Below are positions 9,992-18,514 of a DNA stretch of 32,159 nucleotides, piece by piece (the first letter of the stretch is position 1; each line of letters opens with the position of its first letter). The notes under the pieces were generated by a model. The model worked only from the letters and a program-made list of their open reading frames with translations, was not told the origin of the DNA and made no database searches. The DNA is from Mesostigma viride. Taxonomy: Eukaryota > Streptophyta > Mesostigmatophyceae > Mesostigmatales > Mesostigmataceae. The stretch is from NCBI GenBank assembly GCA_009746045.1, contig RPFO01001114.1, positions 1 through 32,159 of the forward strand, given 5' to 3'. The position numbers and the translations under genes were made by a program.

Positions 9992-10772
9992 TGTAACGAC
10001 TAAAAAATGATCATCAACATCATCCACAGTCCAATATGAAAGATCTTTTACCTGGGTTGCTTTCTTGAGTTGCAGAACTTCAAGTATCCGAGCAACGTTG
10101 AGATGGAAATTCCACAGCCCGTGATTTAGGGAATCACAACCCCTTGTAGACACAAAGACAAGCTCGTGTATAGACGACCTCTGTGGAACTGAAAGACGTC
10201 TATCGCCAAGGGGTTTTATGAGTGGACAACAAAGACAAGCTTTATTATACCATGATGGATCAAACCAACGCTCAAACAACAATGGCGACCCCACGTCCTT
10301 GATATCAACGTGTTGGTCGAACTTGCTCCAACCTTAGCCTGAAGAGAACCAATCAGAAACATGGAATTCTATACAAGATCTTCGTATCCATCCTGATCAC
10401 ACAAAACAGAACAACACCACACACAGCCTGGCAGAATCTTCCCATGAGATCCTAAATCTGTCGTAAGCACTGAAGTCCCAAAGGAGCATTTAAGACTCAC
10501 TAGTACTAACCAACAAACTACAACCCCACGTGGATCAGGCCACGACCAATGAGGGCTCCTATCAGTAGTACCAACCAACAAACTACAACCCTACGTGGAT
10601 CAGGCCACGACCAATGAGGGTTCCTATCAGTTGGTTGACAAAGTATCAGCTCCAAGTACCGTCGTCTTAGAAACCTCATAACTTTCTCAATACTGATCCA
10701 AAAGTCCTCGAATAAAAGCCAAACATTCACAAAACAAAGGATGTAACAACAAAGTCATTTTTGCTTGTTACA
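9992..10772 (-). repeat. 3' LTR of element 2
   Basis: Same architecture as the other two LTRs (TGTAACAAGC ... CGTTACA, tandem U3 repeat, TATAATAAAG). It has many scattered substitutions and small indels against 7300-8079, so it is a distinct, probably older insertion of the same family. The five bases before it are TAACC. Confidence 0.9.
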
Positions 10773-10784
10773 TATCTCCCCCTC
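10773..10784 (-). other. Polypurine tract of element 2
   Basis: GAGGGGGAGATA on the minus strand, directly abutting the LTR start. Identical to the tract of element 1. Confidence 0.8.
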
Positions 10785-11165
10785 AGAACTGGACCTCCCA
10801 GGTCCAATAGCCAACTCTTGAAGGCAGAGGAACATTGAACACATTGCTATGGAAATCCACCATCTCTTGGGAAAAGCAGATGGGTTTTTACATCCCTGGA
10901 AACAGGGCCTCCTATCTCATAAACATCTAGTCACAGGTCTCTACAGCAGACAAGTCACTACCTTATCTACTATAAGTCCAGATAAACACATCAAGGTCTT
11001 CCATTCAGCATCCTGGAACCTGGAACTCTGGACTGGAACATCAGAACTGGACTGGAGCTCCCCCCCCATCATCCATCCTGGAATCCCCCCTCACACCACA
11101 ATCCAAAGCACCTTCCATGCTCTTCCATCATCCTTCCCCATCCTCTTCCTTCTCAGCTCTGTTCT
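10785..11165. other. 3' untranslated region of element 2
   Basis: Non-coding; corresponds to 764-1110 in element 1. The plus-strand frame at 10849-11241 is a shadow. Confidence 0.6.
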
Positions 11166-12334
11166 TCACAGGCTATACCAATCCCCATTCACACCATCCT
11201 TGCCCTTGATCCCAAACAAGGGAAACTGCTCCACCCTGTGAACCAATTCTGGCCAGTTCCTGCTGACCTGCAGCACCATGCACGTCTCAGCAGCCCCTGC
11301 TGCCATCTGAGCCACATAACGCAGGCATGTCCCTGGGTAGGAGAGAAGCACCACAGACTGGCTCTCAGGATCCATCACCCAAGTAGAAGACGTCCTGTGC
11401 CTGCTCACCCATGACCTGTACGCCCACCAGAACTGGAGAAAGGTCTTGACCACTGACCACTTAGCACCTATCACCCTCAATGGGGTCAGACGAACCTTGA
11501 GCTCCATGGTGTACTTAGGCAACCCTGGGCTGCAGAAAAGGTTGGATGTCTCCAAAGGAAAACACCCCTTGACCGAGCTGGAAGAAGAAGGAGCCAAGTC
11601 AAAGTCCCCTGCTGAACTGACAACTCCAACAACTCCATGTAGGAGGCCTCACCCATGCTCACTGGCTTGAACTGCGTGAAGGCTCCCTTCAAAGCCTCAG
11701 GCAAGATGGTCAACATATCCTGCCCCTCTGCAGGTCTCATGTCAATCTCAGGTCCTGGAGTCAAGGTGAACATCCTGTGCAACAGGTGGGCCACAAAAGG
11801 AGAGCCAATCTCGTACAGGCTGGTGTGCAACTGAGACAAAACCTCCTCCACATAACCCTCAGGGCTCACTTCCCCCTCCTCCCTGTTAAGGACAGCCAAT
11901 GCCTTGGCCAGCGTCTCACAATGCTCACAAGGTCCCGTGCACTTCCTGTGATCCACATAGGCCACCACATTCTTGACAGGTACCACATGACGAGGAATCT
12001 GAATGATGGGAGTGCTGCTGGAGCTGAGAGCTATGTTAACACCACTCCCCATCTGGGGCTGGGACAAGGACAACCCCTGAAGAAGCTCCTGGAGCTTATC
12101 CTGCTTGGAGATCACTGAATGCAAGAGCTTATTAATGGCATCCATCTGCTGACCCCTCCTAAGGTCACGCCTGACAATATTGTCAAACAGGGATTCCACA
12201 TAACTCATGGGGATGGGGGCCTCTGGAAGCATACCCGTGACCCCTTCCTCCGTGGTGACGCCCAGGCCCAAGTTGGGGTACGTGAACTCCTCCTCTGGAC
12301 ATCTGGGACCACACAGCATGCACGAAGAAACCAT
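11166..12334 (-). pseudogene. Post-integrase ORF of element 2 (one frameshift)
   Basis: A protein of roughly 390 residues encoded after integrase, family not recognised. It starts MVSSCMLCGPRC at 12334. It has a helical region (about residues 45-95), a cysteine cluster CTGPCEHC, the motif LHTSLYEIGSPFVAHLLHRM, and a C-terminal half with GAKWSVVKTFLQFWWAYRSW, ending NGDWYSL. The frame breaks near 11600: the first part (12334 to about 11605) and second part (about 11605 to 11166) are offset by one base. The element 1 copy reads through at that point. The start lies one codon after the integrase stop, in the same frame. No transmembrane span is visible, so it is not an obvious envelope; it could be a relocated gag-like or accessory protein. 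Confidence 0.6.
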
Positions 12335-12337
12335 TCG

Positions 12338-13909
12338 TTAGTCCTGAGATATAGGAAGGGGAGCAGTGGTTTTCACCACCTCAGTATACCAAGAAGGAAG
12401 AGTGAGCCCCTTCTGTTGGCAATACTCCTGGACCACCTCATGGCAGTGAGTTAAGTCAGACAACCACAGCCATGTGGCAGTAGACTCTAACTCTCCTTTC
12501 CAGTGCACCTTAAACTGCAGCTGCTTGGTCCTACCCTTTCCTTTGACTCTGTGAGCCACCAGCTGCTCCACTTCATATATCCTCTCCCCCTCAGTATCCA
12601 GCTCATATGGTAATGGAGCAGAAAGGCGTCCCTGCAAGGTGTTGCGTTTATACAGCTTGAGTTGGGCCAGGTGAAACACATTAGTTTTAAGCCTCCAGTG
12701 GGAAGGCACCTGGACTTGAACTACAGTTCCATAGTGGAAGGTGTCCAGGACAGGGTAAGGTCCCAACCACAAGGGTTGCAGTTTCCTGCATTGCTCCTTT
12801 TCAGGTAGCACACGATTAGCCTCCAAGAGCACCAGGTCACCAGGAGCCACAAAGGTGTGTGTAGCCAACATCTGTTGCCAAGCATTGTTTAAATACTTGT
12901 CCTGTGCATGCAACATCTGAGCAGCAACCATACTGTGAGCTTCCTGGAAGGATGCTATCAGCTGGTGGATAGAGGTTAGGCGTCTTCTGAAGGGGCCTTC
13001 AGCATCCCTGTCAGGTAACTCTAGGTCAAATGGAGTCAAGGGGCACTGGCCATGGCAAATGACAAATGGAGACATTTGGTGAGGAGCCAGGGGTGAGTTG
13101 TTGATGGCAAACTCTATGAAGGGAAGTTTCTTGTCCCATTCCTTGTTATCATGGGTACAATAGTGCTTCTGGCATTCCCGTACAATACGGTTCAGCCTCT
13201 CCACAGCCCCCGTGCTGGCACACCTGTATGCTACTCCAAAGGCCAACTTAGTGTCCAGGATGTCAAAGAAGGACTTCCAGAACCCAGACATCCACAAGGG
13301 ATCCTGGTCAGTGATGATTACACGTGGCATGCCATGCAGTCTGTACACCTCCTTCATGAACAACTCTACACACTGGGCAGCTGTGAGATGGGCATTGCAG
13401 GGGATGAGATGGCACATTCTAGACAGCCTGTCCATCACCACCAGTATCCTGTCATTGCCAGCATCAGAAACAGGCAAGCCACAAATGAAGTCCATGGTCA
13501 CACTGATCCAGGGTCGGAGGGGAATAGGCATTGCCATAGGAAAGGTGGGCACAGCCTGAGTCCTAACCTTATTCCTTTGGCATGAGTCACAGGAAGCCAC
13601 ATAGGCTTTGATATCACGAAACATGCCAGGCCACCAAAACCTCTCTTGTACTTCATGGAGAAGCTTAGCATACCCAGGATGACACGCAGTCACGTCGTCA
13701 TGGAAGCAATGCAACACAGTGGGAATGGCCATTTCTGGCACATAGACCTTCCTGGTCACTACATGATCTGCATCCTGAGTGTGGACATAAAGGACTCCCT
13801 CCCAGTACTCCACAGGCCTGTTACCAAAGCTTCCTTCCTGAATGGCCTTAGTGGCCAGGTCCTCAGTTTTAGTGAAGGCCTTAATCACGTCCAGCAGGGC
13901 AATACTCAT
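12338..13909 (-). CDS. Integrase with chromodomain (Ty3 chromovirus pol 3' part)
   Basis: Catalyses insertion of the element's cDNA. The zinc-binding HHCC module is H70-x6-H77-x29-C107-x2-C110. The catalytic triad is D140 (VTMDFICG), D201 (IITDQDPLW) and E237 (GAVERLNR), with 35 residues between the last two, as usual for retroviral-type integrases. The C-terminus (about 445-505) has the chromodomain pattern YEVEQLVAHR ... LQFKVHWKGE ... TWLWLSDL, the hallmark of chromoviruses, which use it to target chromatin. The first methionine is not a real start: this is the end of a pol polyprotein whose upstream linker (13910-13991) contains stops. It ends ISQD-TAA, followed in frame after one codon by the post-integrase ORF. 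The domain itself has no internal break. Confidence 0.85.
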   Translation of the reverse strand: MSIALLDVIKAFTKTEDLATKAIQEGSFGNRPVEYWEGVLYVHTQDADHVVTRKVYVPEMAIPTVLHCFHDDVTACHPGYAKLLHEVQERFWWPGMFRDIKAYVASCDSCQRNKVRTQAVPTFPMAMPIPLRPWISVTMDFICGLPVSDAGNDRILVVMDRLSRMCHLIPCNAHLTAAQCVELFMKEVYRLHGMPRVIITDQDPLWMSGFWKSFFDILDTKLAFGVAYRCASTGAVERLNRIVRECQKHYCTHDNKEWDKKLPFIEFAINNSPLAPHQMSPFVICHGQCPLTPFDLELPDRDAEGPFRRRLTSIHQLIASFQEAHSMVAAQMLHAQDKYLNNAWQQMLATHTFVAPGDLVLLEANRVLPEKEQCRKLQPLWLGPYPVLDTFHYGTVVQVQVPSHWRLKTNVFHLAQLKLYKRNTLQGRLSAPLPYELDTEGERIYEVEQLVAHRVKGKGRTKQLQFKVHWKGELESTATWLWLSDLTHCHEVVQEYCQQKGLTLPSWYTEVVKTTAPLPISQD

Positions 13910-13991
13910 AGGGTTAGGCAGGACTAGCTGTTTGCCAGGTCCTATAAGGGCTGCAGCTGCAGCACCTCACCCTCCTGCAGGTGACTAGTGA
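13910..13991 (-). pseudogene. Broken linker between RNase H and integrase
   Basis: This stretch joins the RNase H and integrase frames but contains stop codons in the integrase frame, so pol of element 2 is interrupted. Repeats of CTGCAG are present. A small indel or nonsense change is likely. Confidence 0.5.
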
Positions 13992-14640
13992 CTAGATGCT
14001 TGGATGACAGAACATCAGCCACAGGTGTACGTGACTTCCCCTAATGATCTCAGCTGCCAATCCTCTAGATTTGGACAGCATCCCTGGCTCCAGTATCCAC
14101 TTCCTGGGCCGTCCCCTCCCCCTCCTAGGACTCTCTGTGCTTGATTGTGTTGTGAGAGTGGGCTGGCTACCATCAGGACCCTCCCTAAGACTGCCCTGCA
14201 GTGACTGATCCCCACCCTGGACGCCTGTCGACCCTGGGACAGAGCCCTGGTCAATGAGCATCTCGTGACTAAAGCTAGCCTCTACAGGGGGTAGACTCAG
14301 CTTGGAGGTTTGCTGGTTAGCTGCCTGTGCCCTTGTGACAGCACCACACTCTACCACAGAAATCATGGCAGCACAAATATCCAGATCCTCGTGAAATGTT
14401 CCCATCAGATCCCTTCTCCTAGAGAGGGCGTCTGGCACCACATTCTGTGAGCCTGGGACATACTGCACAGAGAAAGGATAGAATCCCCCTAGGTACTCCA
14501 TCCACCCAGCCATCCTCTTACTCATCCTACTCTGTTCTAGCACATGCACCAAGGGCCTGTGGTCAGTCATCAATGTGATAGACTCTTGCCCTAGCCCATC
14601 AGTAGCACTGCTAGCCACAGAAAACTGAGCTCCTTTCAAC
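13992..14640 (-). pseudogene. RNase H (truncated) and linker of element 2 pol
   Basis: Contains the Ty3-type RNase H signature LMTDHRPLVHVL followed by MAGWMEYLGGF and VPGSQNVVPDALSRR, the conserved end of the domain. A long polar linker follows with a basic RRGRGRPRK stretch resembling an AT-hook (GRP core). The N-terminal half of RNase H and all of RT are missing at the 14640 boundary, and the frame ends at a stop at 13992. Non-functional as it stands. Confidence 0.75.
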
Positions 14641-15095
14641 AGATGCTGGGTGGTCCCACGCGGAATGGGGTAGATTTTTGCAAGAAAAAAACGCTAATTT
14701 CAATCGTCCGAAAACCGGACATTGCGCCGAAATTCTTGCCGAAAATTTGGCAGCCGAGCGAATTTTTCGCCCGACGGACTTTGCGCCGAAATTTTGTGTC
14801 TGCCGTGCTTCGAACTCAACCGACTCCTGCTGTTGCGTGCACTTTGTCCGATGCCTGCAGGCCACGCACGAATTTTGCGACCGAAATATGACGACTAGAC
14901 AAGTTTATCGACGACCTACATCGATCTATTGCCACTTTTGAAGTCCTTGGCTTGCTAGCAGCTATTGATTATCAATGCCGGGAACAAAATTGCCGAAAGT
15001 TTTTATTGAATCAGTACATATATGTGCACATGTCCGTAATTTTATCATTCGCAATTTTGACATTGTCGGAGTATTTGACAACTTAGGCATTGCGC
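14641..15095. other. Start of non-retroelement compartment, no gene seen
   Basis: Composition changes abruptly. Short degenerate repeats occur (TTGCGCCGAAATT near 14723 and 14781; GCCGAAAATTTGGC near 14740). No domain is recognised on either strand. If a large DNA element is inserted in element 2, its left end should be in the first 50 bases. Confidence 0.4.
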
Positions 15096-15698
15096 CTAGA
15101 AAAAGGTGCCCCATCCGTCGATGTCAAAATCGCCGAAGGAGTACACTCCCTGGTACTGGTCTCCCCTGTAGTTGGGAGGCTCGCCTGTATACATTTTGGT
15201 GTTCCACTTGGCCCCGCCGTTCTCCGCAGCAGCCAGGAACTCCTGCTGGGCCTCGGCCCTCAGGCGCATCATTGATACATTGGGAGAGCCCGGAATTTCC
15301 GTGCTCTCCACCACCACTCTCGCCTGATTGTCAGGCACGCATTGGTAAGCAGGGTTCAAATCTGAATCGGGTGGCACCAGATCGATCATGCCATTGCCGA
15401 ACGCAATGACACCTGCACCCCACTGTGCAGAAGGTCCGAGCAACTCTACATCAATTCTGATGTTTGCAGCGTGCTCATTTTTGTCGACCATCACATAGGT
15501 ATGCTGAGAACCGAAAATATTGCTCTGCTCCATTTGTGACAGTGTTAAATTTCGGCAAGGTTGGCTGCTTGCAATCGACAGGAAATTGGTGACCCCGACA
15601 GCCAGACGCGCAAGGGTTATAACTGCAGGTAGAACCCAAAATTTGTCGATAAGGAGTAATGGAAGGGCACGACCACCAGTCACTAGTATTCGCTTCAC
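15096..15698 (-). CDS. Orphan ORF, unknown protein (possible last exon)
   Basis: A 200-codon open frame, family not recognised. The C-terminal 140 residues look like a genuine soluble domain: VMVDKNEHAANIRIDVELLG, WGAGVIAFGNGMIDLVPPD, AYQCVPDNQARVVVESTEIP, ending in an aromatic/Gly/Asp-rich tail (FGDFDIDGWGTFF). The N-terminal 60 residues are less convincing. A good acceptor (TTTTCGGTTCTCAG) precedes codon HTYVMVD at about 15503, so the true exon may be 15096-15503 with upstream exons unseen. It is on the same strand as the transposase-like gene and about 650 bp beyond its end (16356). Confidence 0.4.
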   Translation of the reverse strand: MKRILVTGGRALPLLLIDKFWVLPAVITLARLAVGVTNFLSIASSQPCRNLTLSQMEQSNIFGSQHTYVMVDKNEHAANIRIDVELLGPSAQWGAGVIAFGNGMIDLVPPDSDLNPAYQCVPDNQARVVVESTEIPGSPNVSMMRLRAEAQQEFLAAAENGGAKWNTKMYTGEPPNYRGDQYQGVYSFGDFDIDGWGTFF

Positions 15699-15855
15699 CG
15701 GACACCTTTTTCAGCTTCCGGATAAAATTCAGCAAGAGCAGCGGCGATTAGATACTAAATATTGCGTTATTGGTTCGTACCGTACCCAGACAAAAATTGT
15801 ACTAGTGACGCAATTGTACTAGGCGGAATGACAACTGCGCCCGGCAAATAAGTAT

Positions 15856-16066
15856 TTATTGCTCCAACCCCACACCTAACTTGTTCCGGAGCTGTTCGAA
15901 GCGAAGAGCAATGGAAGGGATCGGACCCGAGCCAGATTTGAGTGCGGAACATGATGGCTGGCCTACCTCACTCCGAACATTAAGGTGGACCCGGGTTCGA
16001 ATCCTGTCAGTGCTATTCGCTTCGAACAGTTCCGGAACGATTTTTTTTGTGGGGGTGGAGCAATAA
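15856..16066. mobile_element. Fold-back element, 211 bp, with Pol III B-box
   Basis: Arms of about 50 bp (15856-15905 and 16016-16066) are imperfect inverted repeats. Both read inward TTATTGCTCCA-CCCCACA, then GTTCCGGA-CTGTTCGAAGCG. The loop contains a perfect B-box, GGTTCGAATCC (15994-16004), and upstream TGGCTGGCCTACC resembling an A-box. The flanking duplication is at most 2-3 bp and unconvincing. It looks like a MITE/fold-back element that carries or was derived from a tRNA-like sequence. A normal tRNA acceptor stem cannot be formed. Confidence 0.6.
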
Positions 16067-16323
16067 ATTCTCGACATGCAGAAACAAATGTCGAATAGAT
16101 TGTGCAAAAAAATATCGAAATCCTTATCATTATTTAAATATACAGCATAAAATTATGTTGCAGTAAAAAATAACTGTTAATTGAAGGCCGCAAAAAATTA
16201 TCAACTACCCTTAAACTTGACCTCAGAAAGATCTCGAAAAATATATACAATATATGCGGCCACCTTTTTACACCCTACTGAAGCCCCACTCTAAAGATAT
16301 AATACGAGCCGAAACTAGGGCGT
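16067..16323. other. AT-rich intergenic sequence
   Basis: No gene or domain. It lies between the fold-back element and the palindrome that follows the transposase-like gene. Confidence 0.5.
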
Positions 16324-16345
16324 CGTCTACCCGCAGCGAGACCCC
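16324..16345. repeat. 22-bp palindrome family, copy just after a stop codon
   Basis: GTCTACCCGCAGCGAGACCC, reverse complement of the variant with a GGGTCTCGCTG half-site and a CGGGTAGAC partner. It begins about 10 bp past the stop of the transposase-like gene and is the leftmost copy seen in the window. Confidence 0.7.
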
Positions 16346-16355
16346 AATTTCTTGT

Positions 16356-17102
16356 TTAAGTCGGTGCCGGCCCCTCCGGGGCTTCATCCTTGATCACCAG
16401 CGCAGTAAGCCACTTGTCGAGCTCCTTGCTCATCCTGATGTCGGCACACATTCCGTCGCTGCGCACGCGTGCTTCTAGCCGGAGAGCCGGAGCGACGCAG
16501 AGATAGCAATTCACAAGCTCGGGCTGGCGTGACGGTGGCCAATCCTCAACGTTGAGCGTGAAATGCAGGGGGTCATGCTTATCCCGCTTCCAAATCCGAA
16601 CGGGAAGAATGCCGTTCCCGGCGAGGAACAGCTCCTTCTCCCGTCCGTTCCGGCCCTCGACCCACCTCTCGAAGTTCTCGTCTAACACGATCGGCCCGGC
16701 TTCGCTTACAACCTCAGCCAACCAGAACGGGTGGATGGGATCGTGATCCGTGTCCTTGTCCGATGGAACTGCCACATAGTCGTGGAGTCTCATCTGCCGG
16801 CCCATCGCCTCCCGCTTGTCCTTCAGCTGCTCCCCCCGCGTCACCATGCGAACCGGAGGGTTGGGCTGGCTCGGTGGCAGCAAACGGACAGTTTTCATCG
16901 AGCTTCCTGCATCATTGAACTCGATGATAAACGACCACTCGCTTAGACATCCCTCAAACCGCCCAGCCAAACAGGGCGGACAGTAGCAGGAATAGCGCCT
17001 AATCATCAAAAGGCCAGGGTCGGACTTGTCCAGTCGCCACCAATGCGCCTTCTTGATGCCAGGCACCTCCTCCACCTCCGCGCGTCGGCCGGACTCGACG
17101 TC
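16356..17102 (-). CDS. Transposase-like gene, exon 3 (C-terminal domain)
   Basis: 248 codons plus stop. The acceptor is TTTGATGACAG|GACGTCGAG and the phase is 0. The exon opens with an acidic/basic linker, then KKAHWWRLDKSDPG and RRYSCYCPPCLAGRFEGC, a cysteine cluster (CxCxxC...C) consistent with zinc binding. Next comes a basic stretch and DPIHPFWLAEVV, resembling a small chromatin-reader-like or SH3-like fold, and a variable C-terminus ending APEGPAPT. In animal relatives I recall, a similar cysteine-containing tail follows the DDE domain. It belongs to the gene spanning 16356-20080, reading leftwards. A palindrome lies right after the stop. Confidence 0.6.
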   Translation of the reverse strand, partial: DVESGRRAEVEEVPGIKKAHWWRLDKSDPGLLMIRRYSCYCPPCLAGRFEGCLSEWSFIIEFNDAGSSMKTVRLLPPSQPNPPVRMVTRGEQLKDKREAMGRQMRLHDYVAVPSDKDTDHDPIHPFWLAEVVSEAGPIVLDENFERWVEGRNGREKELFLAGNGILPVRIWKRDKHDPLHFTLNVEDWPPSRQPELVNCYLCVAPALRLEARVRSDGMCADIRMSKELDKWLTALVIKDEAPEGPAPT

Positions 17103-17507
17103 CTGTCATCAAATAGTTAGGACAAAAAGAATACCGTTCAATTAGCAAAATTGACCAAAAATCAATAAAACAGGGTATAGCTGCAGAGAGACCCCTTAAA
17201 AAAAAAATTAACGACAAGACATCAAGTGATCAAAATTCGACACAGGGTATAGCTGCAGAGAGACCCCATTCGAATCATAATAACAACGTACGACAAGATA
17301 TCAAGTGATCGAAATTCGACACAGGGTATAGCTGCAGAGAGACCCCATTCGAATCATAATAACAACGTACGACAAGATATCAAGTGATCGAAATTCGACA
17401 CAGGGTATAGCTGCAGAGAGACCCCTTCATACCGAAGAACAAGCGAAATTTCATACCTAAAAGAAAAGCAACCCATGACAGTATATAGGGTCTCTCTGCA
17501 GAGATAC
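17103..17507 (-). other. Intron 2 of the transposase-like gene
   Basis: 405 bp. Donor AAG|GTATCT at 17507 and acceptor GACAG at 17103. An alternative phase-0 donor (TTTCAG|GTTTTA) lies about 45 bp upstream. The intron holds five palindrome copies and a 79-bp tandem repeat. Confidence 0.55.
17173..17425. repeat. 79-bp tandem repeat with one palindrome per unit
   Basis: Palindrome copies (GGGTATAGCTG plus CAGAGAGACCC) start at 17173, 17245, 17324 and 17403. The last three are exactly 79 bp apart and are separated by an almost identical spacer (ATTCGAATCATAATAACAAC, then GATATCAAGTGATCGAAATT). The first is 72 bp upstream with a shorter spacer. All lie inside intron 2. Confidence 0.85.
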
Positions 17508-17508
17508 C
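17488..17508. repeat. Palindrome copy overlapping a splice donor
   Basis: GGGTCTCTCTG plus CAGAGATACC. Read on the minus strand it begins G|GTATCTCTGCAG, so its first bases are the predicted 5' splice site of intron 2. Confidence 0.6.
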
Positions 17509-18359
17509 TTTATTGGGTTTGAATTTTTATAGAACAGCGGCAGTTGACGTCTTAAAACCTGAAATAACACACAATTCCGTACCGGGGGTAAAAGGAAGAA
17601 GTGGCGAGTGACGTTCTCGGCCCGCGCGCGGGCCGACTCCCTGCTCGATGTCTTGCCGCCCTGCCAGTTCTGGTTCAAGTAGGCGACTAGCTGGTGGGTC
17701 TCAAGTATGTGCTGGTTTTCGGGAATCCTCTGCATTTCCCTCAAGACGCACTTGCACTTCGCTCCTTGACCATCCACCTCCCCCTTCCCATGCTGCTCCC
17801 CCATGTAGTGGAACTCAAAGGCCTGCAGGTCGGGATCCCCCATGAGCAGACCGTTAATCTGGTTAATCACGTACCTGGACTTAAACTGCACCGCGCAGTT
17901 GTCCGAGCACATGTACAGGTTTCGCACCTCTACCCCTACTTCTACCCGCAGGGTTTCCAGAATCTTGCGAAGAGCGTATACGAGTGCGCGCTCGCCCCGC
18001 TTGATACTGGAATCCCCCAGGAAAAAGAAGACGCGCTTTTCCAGCTCGCCGTTGAGCCGATAACGCACGATCATGGGCATCAGGATGTGGCTGCGCTTGT
18101 GGAAGTACTGCGACTGCAGTTGGACGTAGCTGCTGTTCTCGTAGTTCTCGGCCCAGTCGCCGTGCACGAGCACGTCCCCCTCTCTCAGATTCTTCTCCCG
18201 ATCCTTGATTGTATCCGCCTGCGACCAGGCCGTAAAGCAGTGCACGGTGAACTTGTCCCACATCTTAAGAATCTCGTCCCGCAGCTCAGCTGGGGTGGAC
18301 CTCATTTGGACTTGCTCGGGCCGCTTCACCTTCTTCGCCGCCCTGCCATCGGTCTCGCC
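17508..18359 (-). CDS. Transposase-like gene, exon 2 (DDE catalytic core)
   Basis: 284 codons, phase 0 at both ends, acceptor GAAACAG|GGCGAGACC. It holds a probable RNase H-fold DDE core. The first Asp is in VLVHGDWAENYENSS (about 18157), the second in LYMCSDNCAVQFKSR (about 17902). The third acidic position is in EQHGKGEVDGQGAK (Glu about 17779 or Asp about 17773). The pattern 'H-D-x-x-ENY ... SD---QFK-R ... HGKG--DG-GA' matches a widespread, mostly uncharacterised eukaryotic transposase-like family I remember from animal genomes; I cannot name it with certainty. Its layout recalls KDZ transposases, but the motifs differ. The core is uninterrupted, so the protein could be active. The last residues before the donor may be intronic if the upstream donor is used. 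Confidence 0.65.
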
Positions 18360-18514
18360 CTGTTTCGCAAAGGTCCGCAGACAGTTTCGATTTGCAATAA
18401 AATCGCATTTCGATAAGATAACTGCAACTCACAAAGGGTCTCGCTGCAGCTATAGGTCACAAAAAAAAAAGTCAACAACATATTAACGGAGAAATAAAAT
18501 CGAAACCAACTCAC
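18360..18514 (-). other. Intron 1 of the transposase-like gene, with palindrome
   Basis: 155 bp, phase 0. Donor AAT|GTGAGT at 18514, acceptor ACAG at 18360. One palindrome copy, GGGTCTCGCTG plus CAGCTATAGG, sits at 18436-18456. Confidence 0.6.

Larger units (their letters stand above)
9992..14640 (-). mobile_element. Element 2: Ty3-type chromovirus, 5' half missing
   Basis: Reading leftwards, it contains part of RNase H, integrase with chromodomain, a post-integrase ORF, 3' UTR, polypurine tract and the 3' LTR. Reverse transcriptase, protease, gag and the 5' LTR are absent. Homology stops around 14640 (at most about 14690), where unrelated DNA of different composition begins. Either the missing half was deleted, or a large element beginning there interrupts it and the rest lies beyond the window. 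Confidence 0.85.

Noticed and set aside
11166-12334. Retroviral-type envelope gene after integrase
   Set aside because: No signal peptide, membrane span or fusion-type motif is visible, so I left it as unknown.
15856-16066. Functional tRNA gene at the B-box
   Set aside because: No acceptor or anticodon stem can be paired; only the internal promoter motif is conserved.
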